Origin: Hirsutella rhossiliensis | Taxonomy: Eukaryota > Ascomycota > Sordariomycetes > Hypocreales > Ophiocordycipitaceae | Assembly: GCF_020360975.1 (NCBI RefSeq) | Contig: NW_025408667.1 | Location: forward strand, 9,052,001 to 9,116,000 | Length of the DNA stretch: 64,000 bases | Direction: 5' to 3' | Shown: one piece after another, positions 1 through 13,763 of the stretch | Numbering within the stretch: position 1 is the stretch's first letter | How the letters are laid out: each line of letters opens with the position of its first letter | Made by a program: the position numbers and the translations under genes | The notes under the pieces: model-generated | What the model was told of the DNA's origin: nothing | The model's input: the letters and a program-made list of their open reading frames with translations, nothing else | Database searches by the model: none

Positions 1-117
1 TAACGCGAGGGGGTTTATATTCAACTCTCTCCTAAAAACGCCCATCATTTAAGCCCGACTCTGGGTCTAACGAGTCAGTCCCAGCGCCGAGCTATACCGT
101 TTTTGGGCTCTATATTC

Positions 118-727
118 TCAGAAAACAGCTAGCCCCGCGACCCCGACCCATACCATGGCGGCTACACTGGCAAAACCTCTCGCAGCGCTGTTGACTACCG
201 GGCTGGTAGAAGTCGGGCCGGATGCCGCCTGCCCCGCTCGGGTTCCGGTGCTACCACTTGTAGGAAGCTGAGTGGCGGTAGCCGTCGAGCCGCCCTTGCT
301 ATAGAACTCGACACTGGCGCTGGAAACGAGCGCGCTGTAGTCGCTTGCCGTCAAGGGGATCTTCGTATAGCAGCTCTCAGTCGACGTTTTCGGATCAAAA
401 AATGTCGAACCGGTGCAGATTGGCCAGCCAGGGCAGTTGCTGAGTGTAAGTTGTTGGCCGACGCAGCAGTATCCTTGCTCGTCATTTTCCTTGGAGTTCT
501 CCTTGGAGAAGTCGAGCGACCCATGGTACACAAGAGTACCTCCCGGACATCTGCCGGAGGAAAAAATGCCCCTTTTGTCCACTTCGTTTTCGATCTCGTT
601 GCCCAGGTCCGAGGCAACTCCATTCACAGGATAACAACATGAGGAAGAAGTCCTGAACGCATAATGACCGGACTTTTGTGGTGCTGAGAGAGGTGGCGAG
701 GAGAATCCGGCGGCTTTTAGACATGTA
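118..727 (-). CDS. Cysteine-rich, Ser/Thr-rich surface-type protein (5' end unresolved)
   Basis: The frame is open on the minus strand from a stop at 742-744 to the TGA at 118-120. Its core has eight cysteines: a CCYP motif just upstream of a VNGVASDLGNEIENEVDKRG stretch, then RCPGG, GYCC, SNCPGWPIC and ESCYTKIPL. A Ser/Thr/Gly-rich spacer follows, and the protein ends in a hydrophobic segment (SVAAMVWVGVAGLAVF). That layout fits a secreted or GPI-anchored fungal surface protein; this is inference, and I do not recognise a named family. No ATG or signal peptide is visible in this exon. A likely branch site and acceptor (CTTGAC...ACAG, ending at 728) suggest the first exon lies upstream, but I could not place it. 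It is the only clear gene left of the repeat block. Confidence 0.6.
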
Positions 728-740
728 CTGTATGCAAACA

Positions 741-1440
741 GTCAAGCAGGCGAGAAAATAAAGGGTGCCAGCAATATTTATATAACATATTTCTTCTTCC
801 TTAAGTTCCTTGGTTCCCCTTGAATTGGGATGAAGGGAGACAGACCTTGCTAGACTATACGTGCTCCACAACGGTAATTTCTCTTTTCAGACAAGGAATT
901 GACAACTTGGCTTAGCCAGCCTAGAACGTGGAGATCGTCGTCACCGGGCAGACCTAAAGAGCTGGAAAAGGAAATGGCCGTAATGGGGATGGCATAGGGG
1001 GGAAGGAAACAGAGTCACCATCTGTACAAACATAGTAACTCTCCGCTTGTAACTTTGTGTCTAGTGCTGCCGAGTCTTGTTTTCAATGGGGTGCTAGGCA
1101 GTTATTGTTCCAATCGTAGTTGTAAAGGGGATCTAGAGACGAAGTATTATTAGGTCCAGGGTGCTTTAGTCTTGAAATATGTGACTATTCTTTCCTCCGC
1201 CTAGCCTGCCAAGAAATTGTGCTCCTTGTCAATGGTAGGCAAGCTGCTACTAATTCGAGGTTTATCTTACGCACTCTTATACATCTACCCTAGCTACTTA
1301 GTCGATGAGTCCCAACCTCGACCTAGCCTCCACGTCACTATATACACATACCCTTTCCAGAGAAGCCCGTTCCTAAGGCGGGAGGGCTTAGGATCTTAAT
1401 CAACGAATAATTCCCTTTACCAGATTGCCCCTGCTATTTA
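741..1440. other. Intergenic sequence of normal composition
   Basis: CpA and TpG occur at normal frequency, unlike the sequence that follows. A 60-codon open frame at 1217-1399 has no recognisable motif and looks like chance. The first exon of the gene at 118-727 may lie here. I see no RNA gene or repeat. Confidence 0.5.
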
Positions 1441-1900
1441 CGCAGAACCTCTTTATCTTTTTAAACTATTTAGGGGGTCTACTCTCGCAAACTCTAGAGA
1501 CAGTATCACCCTTAAGACTAGCAATAATTCAATCTTATATAGCAGTGTAAGGAAATCACTAGGTTGTGTAGGCAAAAGTAAAGTGACACTCCGACAGATA
1601 ACCTAGAAGTAGACCCTATATGCTATAGAGGTGCTGGTGGCAGCTAACAAGCAGCAATAGCTTCTTCTATCCTTAAGACACTTACTGTACTAATATATAA
1701 TGTCGGGTAATAAATTATCGGACCACCTCTCTTATATAAAGTTATTTTAGACTAGTAGCTTAGCCTTATAAAAGTTAATAAGTAACGTTATACTAAGCCT
1801 AAGAAGCACTATCTTTAAGATTAAGCATAATACCGTAAAAACGTACTAAAATAGATTAATATTAGTGGTCTAAAGAGGTATAGGTATGCCCTATAAGTAA
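1440..1900. other. Unassigned AT-rich transition
   Basis: CpA/TpG depletion sets in across this stretch. I recognise no domain. It may be the 5' untranslated part or first ORF of the LINE, or remnants of another element. Confidence 0.35.
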
Positions 1901-4383
1901 CCCTACTAAATCTCTAATACTTAATACTTAAGCTACTTATCTCTCTTTAGTCGATCTTAGCCGTTTTATAGTATGTCTCCCTGCTACTATTACTAGGGAA
2001 AAACTAGACTACTTTATTACCCGTAGGGGTACCTATATAATTAGACGCTAATACTAGTCTAATTTAGTAAGTTATCTTCCCCGTTAAGCTTAGAGTAAAG
2101 AAGTGCCGCCTCTTAGATACTATTTTAAGGTATATACGGAGAAGCTAAGCCCCGTTCTTCCTTATTATGCGAAACTCTAAGCTAGCCTAAGTATTCTTAT
2201 AGTAGCCGATAGGCAGTAGCGAGGCTTTTAAGCGTAGAATTAGTTGCAATTACATACTAGGAAAAGATAATTCGTTCTAGTATATACGAAGTATAGGCAG
2301 CCGCTCTTCTTCTACCCTAACTTCGAATTTACTATATAAAAGCTCGCGTGGTTAGGGCGGTATTACCGGGCCGGACAAACCTCTCGAGGAGGCCGTGGCC
2401 GACCGCAATATAAAAGCTAACGAATAAAGAGAGGGTCGCGGCGGATAAAGGAGCCGCTATATAAATATGTTTAGGATAAGATAGGACGCGTAGCTTAGAA
2501 CGGGTAAGTTTTAGTATCTTCTAGTAAACGCCCTTTAAGTACTAGGAGAAAAAAATAAATTAGCGTATACTGTCTAATACGGATAAACCCCCTCTCCTCT
2601 ATGCCTAGCGCTCGGACCACCTACTTAGCTGCGATATAAGTCTAAGGTATTAATAGTGCGTAAGGCTAACACGCTAAGGGCAAAGCCCTCTACTCTATAA
2701 CTAACGACGTACGGCTAAGTAGGACTAGCTAGAGCTTAAGGACCCTAAGATTAAGAGGGCTATTTTTAGCTCTTTTAATAAGAAAGCCCCCGGCCCCTAA
2801 TCCCTTAGCTTCCTCCCTATTTAATACGCCTATAAGGCTATCCCTATAGTCTTTAATAGGGCCTATAATAAAGCCTTATTTAACTAAGGATACTACCCTA
2901 AGGTATAAAAGGAAGCTATAGGAATTATACTTCCTAAGTAAAATAAGCTAGACTATACTATCCCTAAAGCCTATTAGGTTATAAGTCTACTTAACTACTT
3001 AGGAAAGGTCTTCGAAAAGCTATACGCTACCTAGCTAAGCTATCTAGCTAATATAGCTAGGCTTTTAAACCCTACGTAGCTAAGGGAACGAAAATACTAG
3101 TTAGCTATAAACACGGTCTTCCTCCTTCTATACTATATCTAAAAGAAGTAGGAATCTAATAAGAAGGCTATTACTAGTACCCTCTTATTAGATATAAAGG
3201 GCGCCTTTAACTTTATATCGAAGGAATAGCTTATAAGGGTCTTAAGGGACTTAAACCTTCCTAAGGCCCTTATAAGCTAGGTAGACTACTTCCTTACTAA
3301 AAGGAAGATCTAACTAGCCTTCGAGGGATAGGTCTAGCCCCTTATAGACCTAGTAATAAGGGTGCCCTAAGGGTCCCCTATTAGCCCTATTCTATTCCTC
3401 TTATATATAAGGGGGATACTAGCGACTAAGGGGTACTATATATCTTATATAAATAACTTTAGTGTCTTTATAATATTAACCTCGGCTAAGAAGAATATTT
3501 AGTAGCTAGAAGCTATAGCTACTAGCTTATTCGAATAAGCTAAGGAGTAAGGGGTTTACTTTAACCCCTTTAAGATAGAACTTATTTACTTTAGTAAGTA
3601 AAGGTAGCTTATTTTAAAGGGTATAATAATAAGAAGCTTATTCTTTAAAGTAAAGCCCTTAGTATAGTAGCTAGGAGTCTTTTTTAACTTTAGGCTACTA
3701 TTTAAATAATATATTAAGAAGAAGGTAGCTTTTATATAAGCTACCTTTAAAGGACTATCTTACTTAGTCTCTATATAAAGAGGCCTATCTTTTAAAGCCT
3801 TTAAGTAGATCTATTAAGCCTATATAATATCTATAGTAGACTATAGAGCCTAGCTTTAGTATAGGGGGCCTAAGACCCCTAGGAGCCTTATAAAGCCCTT
3901 TTAAAAGCTTTAAAATTAAGCTTTTTAAAAGGTCTTAAGGGCTTTTAAAGGATCCCTTATTAGGGCCTTAGAAGCTAAAGTAGTACTACTACTATTAAAG
4001 GTATAATTTAAAAGGGTATACCTCTCTTATACCTTTTAGAACCTATACTTCCTACCTAGTTACCTTATAAGGTAAGTTTACGACCTAGCTATATAAGATA
4101 ACCTCGCTAACTTAGGCTCTAACTAAGGAGCCTTAAGCTATATTAGGCCTTAAATATAGCTCTTTTACCTTCTTAAAGGCTTAGTAGCTATTATTAGACT
4201 TAATTATAACTTAGAAAGAAGGAAAGCTAGCTAGGAGCTCTTATAGGCCTTAAATGCCCGTAAGCCTTTAGCTAAGAAGCGGTACTAACGCTTCTTAGCT
4301 AGCCTAGCTAGCTTAAAAGACTTCGGTCTATAGCCCTTAGCTTTTTATACTAATAGCTCTAAAGGGTGCCTTAAAGGATCCCT
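1900..4383 (+). mobile_element. Tad/I-type LINE, 5' part (RIP-inactivated)
   Basis: The plus-strand frame, broken only by RIP-type TAG/TAA codons, reads as a fungal non-LTR retrotransposon ORF2. An endonuclease-like RRGTY segment lies near 2015-2050. The reverse transcriptase runs from about 2770 to 3700, with recognisable KKAPGP, LLLDIKGAF and VPQGSPISPILFLLY motifs. The catalytic YIDD box reads YINN at 3446-3457, as expected from G-to-A change of both Asp codons. The C-terminal part continues to a YTNSSKG motif (YTDGS in the family, the start of RNase H) near 4350, where the gypsy-1 LTR interrupts it. The RNase H resumes at 27261. The 5' boundary is approximate. Confidence 0.85.
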
Positions 4384-4825
4384 TATTATAAGACACCCTA
4401 TAGTCGATAATCTAGGTACTTATAATAATATCTACTTCCTTTAAGGAAGTTACCTTTAACTTATAAAGGCTCCCTATAAAAGAAGGAACCTAGAAGCTAC
4501 TAAGTAAACTCTAGGAAATTACCTAGAAATCCTAGAAATAATAACTAAGTAGATTATATAGATATTTTATAGAGATTTCTATTTATATAAGGAATATACT
4601 ATAATTTCCTAAGTAATAATAGCTTCTTAGGGATTATATTAATATTTCCTTAAGAAGTTACTATATAAATATAGTAGGGAAAGTATAGAGAAATACCTAT
4701 ACCTACCTAAGGAGAATACTAGGAAATACTACTAATACGCTATACTACTATCGTATAATTATAAGGTTAAGATATTACTTAGTTAAAGCCCTAAAGAAGG
4801 TCTTACGCTCGCTATAGTATATATA
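4384..4825 (+). repeat. Gypsy-1 5' LTR (442 bp)
   Basis: It starts TATTATAAGACACCC (a TGTTATAAG start after RIP is likely) and matches 20484-20691 joined to 27017-27260 over its whole length. Differences are mainly C/T and G/A. The two copies diverge immediately after 4825 and 27260, which defines the end. Confidence 0.8.
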
Positions 4826-5599
4826 GAAGATAGAGAACCTACTAGATCTTAAGTAGGTAAAGAAGAATATAAATAGTTATTACTACTCTTACTTTAACTT
4901 ATAAGACTAGTAGCTAGTTTATATTTAACGTATATAATAATATATAGTAGCTAGTCTATATAATATATTTAATTATATATAGTAGCTAGTTTATTTTATT
5001 GCCTATTAAACCTATACTAGATCTAGGTAGACGGCTAGGTTAAAGTACTAGCCTTATATTAAGGGACTAGTATATAATAAATAGTAGTAATTTTAATTCC
5101 CTTAACTATTTATTCTCTAAAAGTCTATATCTAGTAAGATAGAAGAAAAAGAATAAGGAAAGGGATAAGTTAACCTTAACCTATAAACCTTAATATCTTT
5201 TTAAGAAGAAAGCTCTTACTTATATACTAACGAATATCGGCTTTTTAATCTCTTTTTATAAAAGAAATACTTAGGGAACTCGAAATAAAGGTAGAACCTT
5301 AATATATTAAAGCTTAAGTAATATAAAGCTTTTATTAGTAGTTAGAAAGATACTTATTTCTAGGATATTTCCTATTAAGTTCTTATAGAAATAAAAGATA
5401 GCTAGATCGCTTACCTTAATAGTAAGAATAATACCTAAGGGAATTAAGAGCGGAACTTTTATAATATAACTTACTAGCCTACTTAGCTAATCGTTAAGAC
5501 CTATAAGAACGAAATAATAACCTAAAATACGTTTTAGTAATAAGGCATTATTAGCTATAGATAATAAAGCTATATAGAGATTAGTATAGTATAGCTTCC

Positions 5600-8500
5600 C
5601 TTACCCTACCTTAACTACCTCTATTAAAAGGATAAAGCCTTAGAAGTTCGCTAAACTATAATAACTAAAATAAGAAAGAACCTTTATATAATACTACCCT
5701 TAGTAGTATATTCGCGATAATAACCCTAGCGAACTAGCTAGTAAGCCTAATTATAAAATAGGCTCTTATAAGACTAGTAGTAAGAGCTATAATAAGAGAA
5801 ACTAAGGATAATACTATTATAAATCCCTATTAAATACTATTAATATATATTAAACTAAAAGATATAGGGAAGTTTAACCTTACTCGCCCCTTTAATATAA
5901 CGATTAATATCCTTAAAGAAACTAAGAAAACGATTATATATAAAAGCGCTAATCGATTTATCGATTCCCTAAAGTAGGTAGCTATTCGCGGACTAGAATA
6001 CGTTAATAAACTAGCGATATTAATCCTTAGCTTACTTTATAGAACTGCTATTAAATAGTATTCTAGCGATCTTAGTAAATCCGACTAAGCTATACTTTAT
6101 ACCTTAGTCTAAGGATATACCGCTTAGTATACTAAACTATAAAAACGCTTTACTATCTAGCTAAAAGTAGCTTTAAGATCTTTATAAATAGAACGATTTA
6201 CTACCTTAGATATTATAAATAAAGCTAACTTTTATAAATAGATATAAAAGCTCCGCTAAAAAATAAAAGTAGCGCTATACTTAAAAGAGTACCTTATTAT
6301 ACTAGTTTATTAATAACTAAACGTATTACTATAAGAATTATTCCGCTAACCTACTAGTTTAAAGTTATTTAATATATAGATTACTAACTATAAGTAACTT
6401 ATCTTATAATTAGAAACTAAGCTAATAGTTAAGTTATAAGGGAAGAAAAGTAATATAGTAAAAGAACGCGTATAAAATAGATTACGCGAAACTAAGAATA
6501 AGACTATAGTAAACTTTACTTTATTTATAGCTAAACTAGCTAGTTAGAAACCTTAGGAATAAGGATAATTTTAATAGAAAGGAAATATAATAACTATATT
6601 AAGATAGAATAATCTATACTAGGTAAATATAGCTCTAGTACTAAACTAGTTAACTAGTCCTTAAACTAAACTATAGCCTTAGGATTCAATACTAAAGGAG
6701 GGCTCTTAGAAAAACCTAATTATTATTAACCTTACTTATTAGCTTTAAGTAGCACTAACTAACGACTAAAGCGGAATATGTCTTTCCTAGGAAATATAAA
6801 ACTAGATCTTATTTACTTACGATAAAGGGCTAGAAGATGAAGATACTATTATTAATATAAGAGAAGAAACTAAAGAAATTAAAGATAAGATCCTATTTAT
6901 TCTTAATATAATAAAAGCGGAACTTATAAGACTAAGTAGTTCGCTTAAAATACTAAGGAACTAGCTAAGTATAAGAGAGGCGCTATAAACCGAAATATTA
7001 AATTTAATAAAGCTATCTTAGTTTATATACGCTTAGATATCTATCTTTTAAGCTAAAGGCCTAGACTAACTATTAAACGTATATATAGACTTTAGTATAG
7101 CCCGCTCTATAATTAAAGAAAACTAGCTTAATTATTTTAATAATATAACCTTTAATATAACCTAGTAGGTCCTACTATTTAGTATAAGGAAAAGCTAAAC
7201 TAAGGGTTAAGCGACCTTAATAATTAATATCTTAAGGAAATAAAGAATAGGATTTAAGGTTAAGTAATTTACTATTAGCGCCTAAGTAGTCTAGACCCTA
7301 TCTATAAGATTATTACTTAGATAAGATTTCTTAGTATTAAATAAAGTTAATATCTTAAACTTTAAGGAAATAATATTTATTAGCTTATATAGTAACTTAA
7401 TAGTTATAGCTCGCTCGACTTAATCGGGCTATATAATATATTATTAAGTTATATACTAAGCTAATATTAACGTCCTTATATATAAGATAGAACGCCTATT
7501 AATATAGATTAAGGATATACTAAGGGATTATAACCTAGTGTTTTTTCTAAGAGACTTATTATTAGCCTATAACTTAATCTAAGGTATAACTTTAGTTATA
7601 ATAGTTAATACTACTACTCGCTATATTATATTTAAGAAAGGATAGTACTTAGGGATATTAATAGACCTTAGCGACGAAATATAGTTTTTATAGATCGACC
7701 TACTTAAGGAAACCTTAGCTAAGGTAACTCTAACTAAAGAACTAGCTATATAAAAAACTATAGAATATAGCGAACTATACTAAGATACTAACCTATTAAT
7801 AGAAACTTTAAAGGATAAGAGCCCTAAGTTTATTAAAAGGGAACTCCCTTTAAAAATATATAGATAGACTTTAAACTATAAGATCGGGATTTTATAAGAC
7901 TATAGCCTCTTAGAGATAACTACTTTAAAAGATATTAAAATCTATAATTAGGATCTTATATTTATAAAAATAATTTAATATATAGTTACTTCCTTCCTAA
8001 CTTTATAAAAGGACTAAGGGACTATTAAGGTCTACTTAAACTACTATATATATATTCTACTAGTAGAAAATTAATACTTATAAAAACTAGCTTTTAAGGC
8101 TTACTTACTTAGTAAAAAGGATAAGGCGCTAATTAACTAGACCTATAAGGACCTATAGTAAAAGGAGTATATAAAATAAGCTATAAAAGTAACCTTATTT
8201 ACTTACCTTATATTTATAGTCTAAAGAACTATATATAGTAATAAAAAAAGCTAAATAGTAATAGACCTATATACTCTTAATAGTATAGCTATCTTAGATA
8301 CTTACCTAATACCGCCTTAGGGAGATATAATTTAAAAGCTATAAGGGAAACGCTTTATTTTTATTATAGACGCTTAGTTTTTCTTTTATTAGTTCCTTAT
8401 ATATAAAAAGTATTAAGAAAGGTTTATAGTAATTAGCTATAAAGGCTTAGAACGACTAATAGTAGCCCTAATAAGATATAAGAACTTACTTATATACGTT

Positions 8501-11110
8501 TAATAATTTATAAACTAAATCCTTTAAGAATATATAGAATATTCTTTTAAGTATATTAATAATATTATAATATACTTAGATATAGAAAATAACTATATTC
8601 GTTACCTTTAAGCTATCTTCTAACTCTTTATAGACTATAACCTAGCCTTAGCTAGATCGAAATTATTCTTAAGCTACCTATCTATAAAACTATTAGGATT
8701 TTAAGTTAATAGTATTAGCTTAATAAATACTAAAGAAGAAGTATAGGTACTATAAGATATAAAGTTTCTAAATACCTTATATATACTAGAAAAGTAGCTT
8801 AGCTTAGTTAACTAGCTATAGTACTTAGTAGCTTACTTTTCTTAAAAGGTAAATACGCTTTAAGTTTAAAAAATAGTAATAATTAAGGAAGTATAAGATA
8901 GTTAAGCGCTACTTAAAAGATTAGTAAGAAATAAATATACCTTTAAGGTAATATACTAACCGTTCTTAGTAAAGGAATAAGCCCTTTAAGATATTATAAA
9001 TACTTTTATAAAACTAATATAGCTATATTATTTTAACTTATAATAGCTATTATTATTATAAATTAACGCTAGCCGCGAGCTAGGCTTTATATTAATAGCC
9101 TTCTACTTAGTACTAAGGGTAGACTAGAACTTAGGAAGAACCCTACTTTAAATAAGTATTTAGCTAATCCTTTACCTTAGTAAACGCTTAACTAGTAAAG
9201 AGCTTAGATACTAGCCTATTAAACTTAAAGTCGCTTATCTTTCCTAGGTATATTAAAATCTTTAGCTATATATTATCTTTACCTTACTATTAAAGGTCGT
9301 TATACTAACTAACTACGCTATTATAAGCGTAATCTTAAAGTAAATATCGCTATTTACTATTAGTATAAAGATAAATAATTAGCTTATACTTACTTTATAG
9401 TACCTTAGCTAGTTTCCTTTAAAGGTCTACTATATTCTTAGAACTATAAATATCCTTACTAATACTTTATCTTAGCTACTATCTATAATATATAGGAAAT
9501 ATAAACCTAGGGAATTAAACTATATTTAGAAAGATAAAGCGCTAGTTAAATATATATATATAGTTATAGAATCCTTTATTTAACCTAACTTATATTAAAA
9601 GATCTAGGAAGCTTACGTAGAAGAACTTAGGTAGGCTAGTATACTAAAGTAGCTTAAAAGTAATAAGTCTTAGGTCGGTCTCTTATTTATCTAGTAAAAT
9701 AAGTTACTCTACCTAGTTAAGTCTAAAGGTTATTATTAGCTATATATCCCTACTACCTATACTAAGGAAATTATCGCCGATAACTATATATATTAAATTT
9801 TACCTTAAATAGTAAAGTATATAAAAGGAGTTATCTTTTATATTTACTATTACTAGCCTTAAGAAACTTATTAATAGCTTTATTAATATATATAATACTT
9901 ACTATAAGAACTAAACTAATTAGTTAAAGGCCCTTAGTAAGTTAGTTTTAATAACTTTCCTAGCCTTACCTTTCTATATAATTACTATAGATTTTATTAT
10001 AAGGCTTTTAAACGTCCTTATAAACTAAACTTTATAGATAGTACTTATTAGGGTCTACTATAATATACTATTAATAGTAACTAATAAGTTCTTAAAAATA
10101 AAGCTTTTTATCTTAAGCTATAACTAATTTATTATAAAAAACTAAGCTAAGGTACTATTTACTAAGTTAATATACTATAACTAAGGGATTCCTACTTAGA
10201 TTATCTTTAACTAAGACCCTAAGTTCCTTTTAGCGTTCTGAAAAGGACTATAAATAGTATATAGGTCTAAGTTATTAATATTTATAGCTTAGTATCCTTA
10301 GACTAATAGCTTATTACAATAGTATAACTAGGTAGTTAAAACTATACTTTAATTCTTTATAACTAACTTCTTATTTTATTAATAGGTTAATATATTACTA
10401 TTACTTAAATTTACCTTTAATAACTCTTACTCCTTAGTAATTAATACCTCTTAAAGTAAGCTACTAACTAGGATATAAATAGATAATAGTAAGCGATACC
10501 TTAAAGAAAGCCCTTTATATATAGATAAAGAGATACTTTAAAACTAAGCTAGGATCTTAATTGCTTTAGCTTAGGCGGGAATAAAAAAGTAGTATAACGT
10601 AAAGTACTAAGCGCTAGAGTTTAAGCTTAAGGACTAGGTATAGCTCTAGATAAGGAAAGGATATAGTATAGCTAATAAATAGGTAGTAAAGTTAAAGGAA
10701 TACTATATAAGACCATTTAAAGTCCTTAAATAGATCGGCTATCTAGCTTACCGCCTTAACCTAGCTAGATCCTTAAATATCTATAATATTATTTTTATTA
10801 TATAGCTATAGTTACCTAAATAACTAAACGCTTAACCTAGCCTAGAACTTAATATTAACTACTAAGAAGTTAAAGGAATCTTTAACTTTAGAACTTATAA
10901 ATATAGCTAAGGGACCGCTTATATAAAATACTTTATTAGCTAGAAACGCTAGCTACGTAGCTATAACTACTAAGTAGCTACTAAGGATATTATTATTAAA
11001 GACCTTATTAAAGAATTTAATATATAGTAAGGAGCGTTATAAGGTTATATTACTTATCCTTAAAAGCTTTATATATACGTTATATAAAAGTATAAGCTAC
11101 TATAGCTAAG
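5600..11110 (+). pseudogene. Gypsy-1 gag-pol, RIP-inactivated
   Basis: The plus-strand frames carry only RIP-type stops. Gag-like sequence runs from about 5600 to 6750 and a protease-like region from about 6950 to 7500. The RT catalytic box reads YINN at 8552-8563 (YVDD or YIDD in the family), followed by a family-typical IIIYLD. RNase H and integrase follow, with a DPKF...FWKGL core motif near 10210 and a C-terminal DNA-binding region to about 11100. The order RT, RNase H, integrase places it in Ty3/gypsy. Frames switch in several places, so it is non-functional. Confidence 0.8.
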
Positions 11111-11748
11111 GGGGAAATAATAATATATAATATATACCGTTACTATTTATTTTCTTAAAAGTCTAAGGATAGGTTAACTAGCTAATAAGTATTAATAGGC
11201 CGCTTACGGCGAATAGGAATCTAATTTTATATTTTAGTACCTATATTTATTTTTATTTTAGGAAATAGATTTCCCTATCTTTTTACGCTACCTTTTTTAT
11301 ACTAAACCGCGCCCTTCTTATACTTATATTTAAGGTTCCTACTATCTAAGGCTATAAGTATTATACTAAGGACCTCGTATTTCGCTAGTATTTTTCTAAC
11401 TAAATCTACCGCTAACTACCGCGCCTAAGCCTTAAGGGCTTCCGCTAAGTAGTTTAATTATATAGGAATAAAGTAAAACTCCTTTATAACCTTAAGTTTA
11501 ATATAGCTATATTTACTAAGAAGAAATAAGATAATTATAGTATATATACTAACTACTATAACCTCCTTATTAAAGAAGGATATAATCTTAACGTAGGCTT
11601 AGTAGAAAACGGTATATACTATACCTTTTTATCTCTTCCTTTATTTAAAGCCCGCGACCTATATAAACGTAACTAGCTATACTTCTTTATACCTTATAAC
11701 GCCGCTGCTTATTATATTACTACTATAACTCTTATAACTACTTAAACT
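11110..11748 (+). other. Gypsy-1 region after pol, left of copia A
   Basis: RIP-mutated sequence between the end of integrase and copia A. From about 11570 a plus-strand frame appears to run into the extra reading frame that resumes at 18729 on the far side of copia A. No domain was recognised. Confidence 0.4.
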
Positions 11749-12212
11749 TCTTATAAAGAGAGATATAAGAAGTATATATAAAATATATAATAGTAAAATT
11801 AAAAGTAAGGGGATAGATAGGTAGGGCTAAGCTATTTAATTCTTATAGGGGTAGTAATTAAGGTAGGGGAGTAATTATTATATTGCCTTAATTATCCTTC
11901 TTTCCTTTATCTAACGCCCCTTTTTATACCTATCTAGTATCTTAATTAATGAAGAAGATCCTACTTAATAAAGCTACTAATATCCTTTTAACTACTAAGC
12001 TTTTTATTAGTTTTTCCCTTCCTTTTTAGTCGTTACTAGTATATCTATCTTATCTTTTGCTACTTATACTTCCCTTTATACTCCTACCTTCCTTTCTATA
12101 CCTTATTTTAGCTCTTTCTTCTTTCTTTTATACTAAGTAATTTTAGCTTCCTTAGTCTCTTTTATTAAGTAATATCTTTAAGAACTACGAAATTAAGCTA
12201 CGCTTTATAATA
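11749..12212 (-). repeat. Copia A left LTR (3' LTR of the element)
   Basis: 464 bp, matching 18260-18723. The adjoining internal sequence TACCCCCTTAGC is the complement of the element's purine-rich tract. Confidence 0.9.
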
Positions 12213-13763
12213 TACCCCCTTAGCTATAGCTTGCCCTTATAGTAAGGGCATAGCTAATACGGCTTTAGGCTAGTAAGCGTATAGAGGAGGTTCTTAGCTC
12301 TATACTTCTCCCTTTACTTAAGGAAAGTAAGGGCCCTTTTAGGTCCCTAGGCTCTTTTAGACCTACTTAAGGAATAGGGGCTTAAAGAGGGGAAAGTCCT
12401 ATAAGAAAGGGGGCCTTCTTAGAAGGGAAAAACCTAATTAAATAAGGGGCCCTTTAAAGGGAAAAACCTCTTCCTTCTTCTTTAGATATAGACATTACCT
12501 TTTTATATAGGCTATTAGCTCCTCTTATAGACTCTTAAGGCGGGCCTCTAAGGATAGTTTCTCTTAAATATCTTCTAGCTTAATTTACTATAAAAAGATA
12601 GCTAGCTTCTACTTTAGTAAGGGATTTATAAGACCGTCGGCTTTTATTAATACTATTAGAACCTAATAGATATAAATAAGTCCCTTTTAAACCTCTTAGC
12701 GTAACTAATACTAATAGATATCGATATACTATAGCTAGGTTAATAGCTTACTATTTTCCTTTTTAAGAATTTATATAGTCTATATATTATTATATTCTAT
12801 AGCTAATAGGGACGGAATTTATAGTTATAAAGATATTAGTAGCTAGCTAAGGAAAATCGCTTTTTTTAATGCTTTTAAAAGAGCTAGTAGCTCTACCTCT
12901 ATACTTAAGGTCGTAATAGTAGCTTACTTTAAAGCTCTCTAAGTAATAGTCCCTTTAAAAAGGGATATAATATACCCTTATAAGCTCTTTCTATTTAATA
13001 AATTATCTATAAAGGATAAATCGCTAGAATAAAAGAAGATTTTAGTAGCTAATTTCCTTTCCTACCCTCTTAGGTATAGACTATATAATCTTATTAAATA
13101 AAGATAAAGGATAGCTCGGTCTATTACTTCTTAATACCTAGGGCTAGGATTCTAGTTATACTTAGCTAGCCGGGAAACTATAAAAGAGATATCTAGTCTA
13201 ATAGAAATAGCTAAAAAAAAGTAAGGAGCCTACCTTCTATTAATATTAGTATTTCTCTTACTCCCTAGCTTAAAAGGACGGATTAAGTAAAAGCTCTTCG
13301 TTTAATATAATTATAGAGAGAAGCTTCTTATTAAGGGAATTAGGGAGGAATTTATAAGCGACCTTATCGATATAGGCGTCCTAGGTAAGCTAGATAGTCT
13401 ATTAGGACCTATTTTAAAGGATTTATATCCCTAGGAACTACTTTAGCTCCCTTAGCTTAGTTATCTTATACCTTTATTATAGGCCTTTTATAGCCTCCTT
13501 AGTATTTACTTCTTTCTCTTTTAAGTAGGCTTAGATAATATTATCGATATAAAAGAAGACTATAATTTTACCCTTCTATATTATATATAGTTCTTAAGGG
13601 ACTTTCTTAAAGCCTAGGGCTTTAAGGGAACCTATTAAATACTATTACTAAAGAAAGGGTAATCTTTATAGCTTATATAGAGCTTTCCTAAGCTATAGAA
13701 CCTTTCCTAGCTATTAAAAGCCTAGTAAAAAGTATATATAAATAACTTCTTCTTCCTTAAGTA

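Noticed and set aside
1217..1399. 60-codon frame near the left border
   Set aside because: No domain, no start context, and composition not coding-like.
1565..1610. Short match (AGGCAAAAGTA...CTCCGA) to the TRIM LTR
   Set aside because: Only about a dozen contiguous bases, with no second repeat or TSD; too short to call a diverged TRIM.
4880..5000. Repeated TATATAGTAGCTAGT motif, considered as a tandem array
   Set aside because: Three or so irregular copies in AT-rich gypsy-1 leader sequence; RIP convergence explains it.
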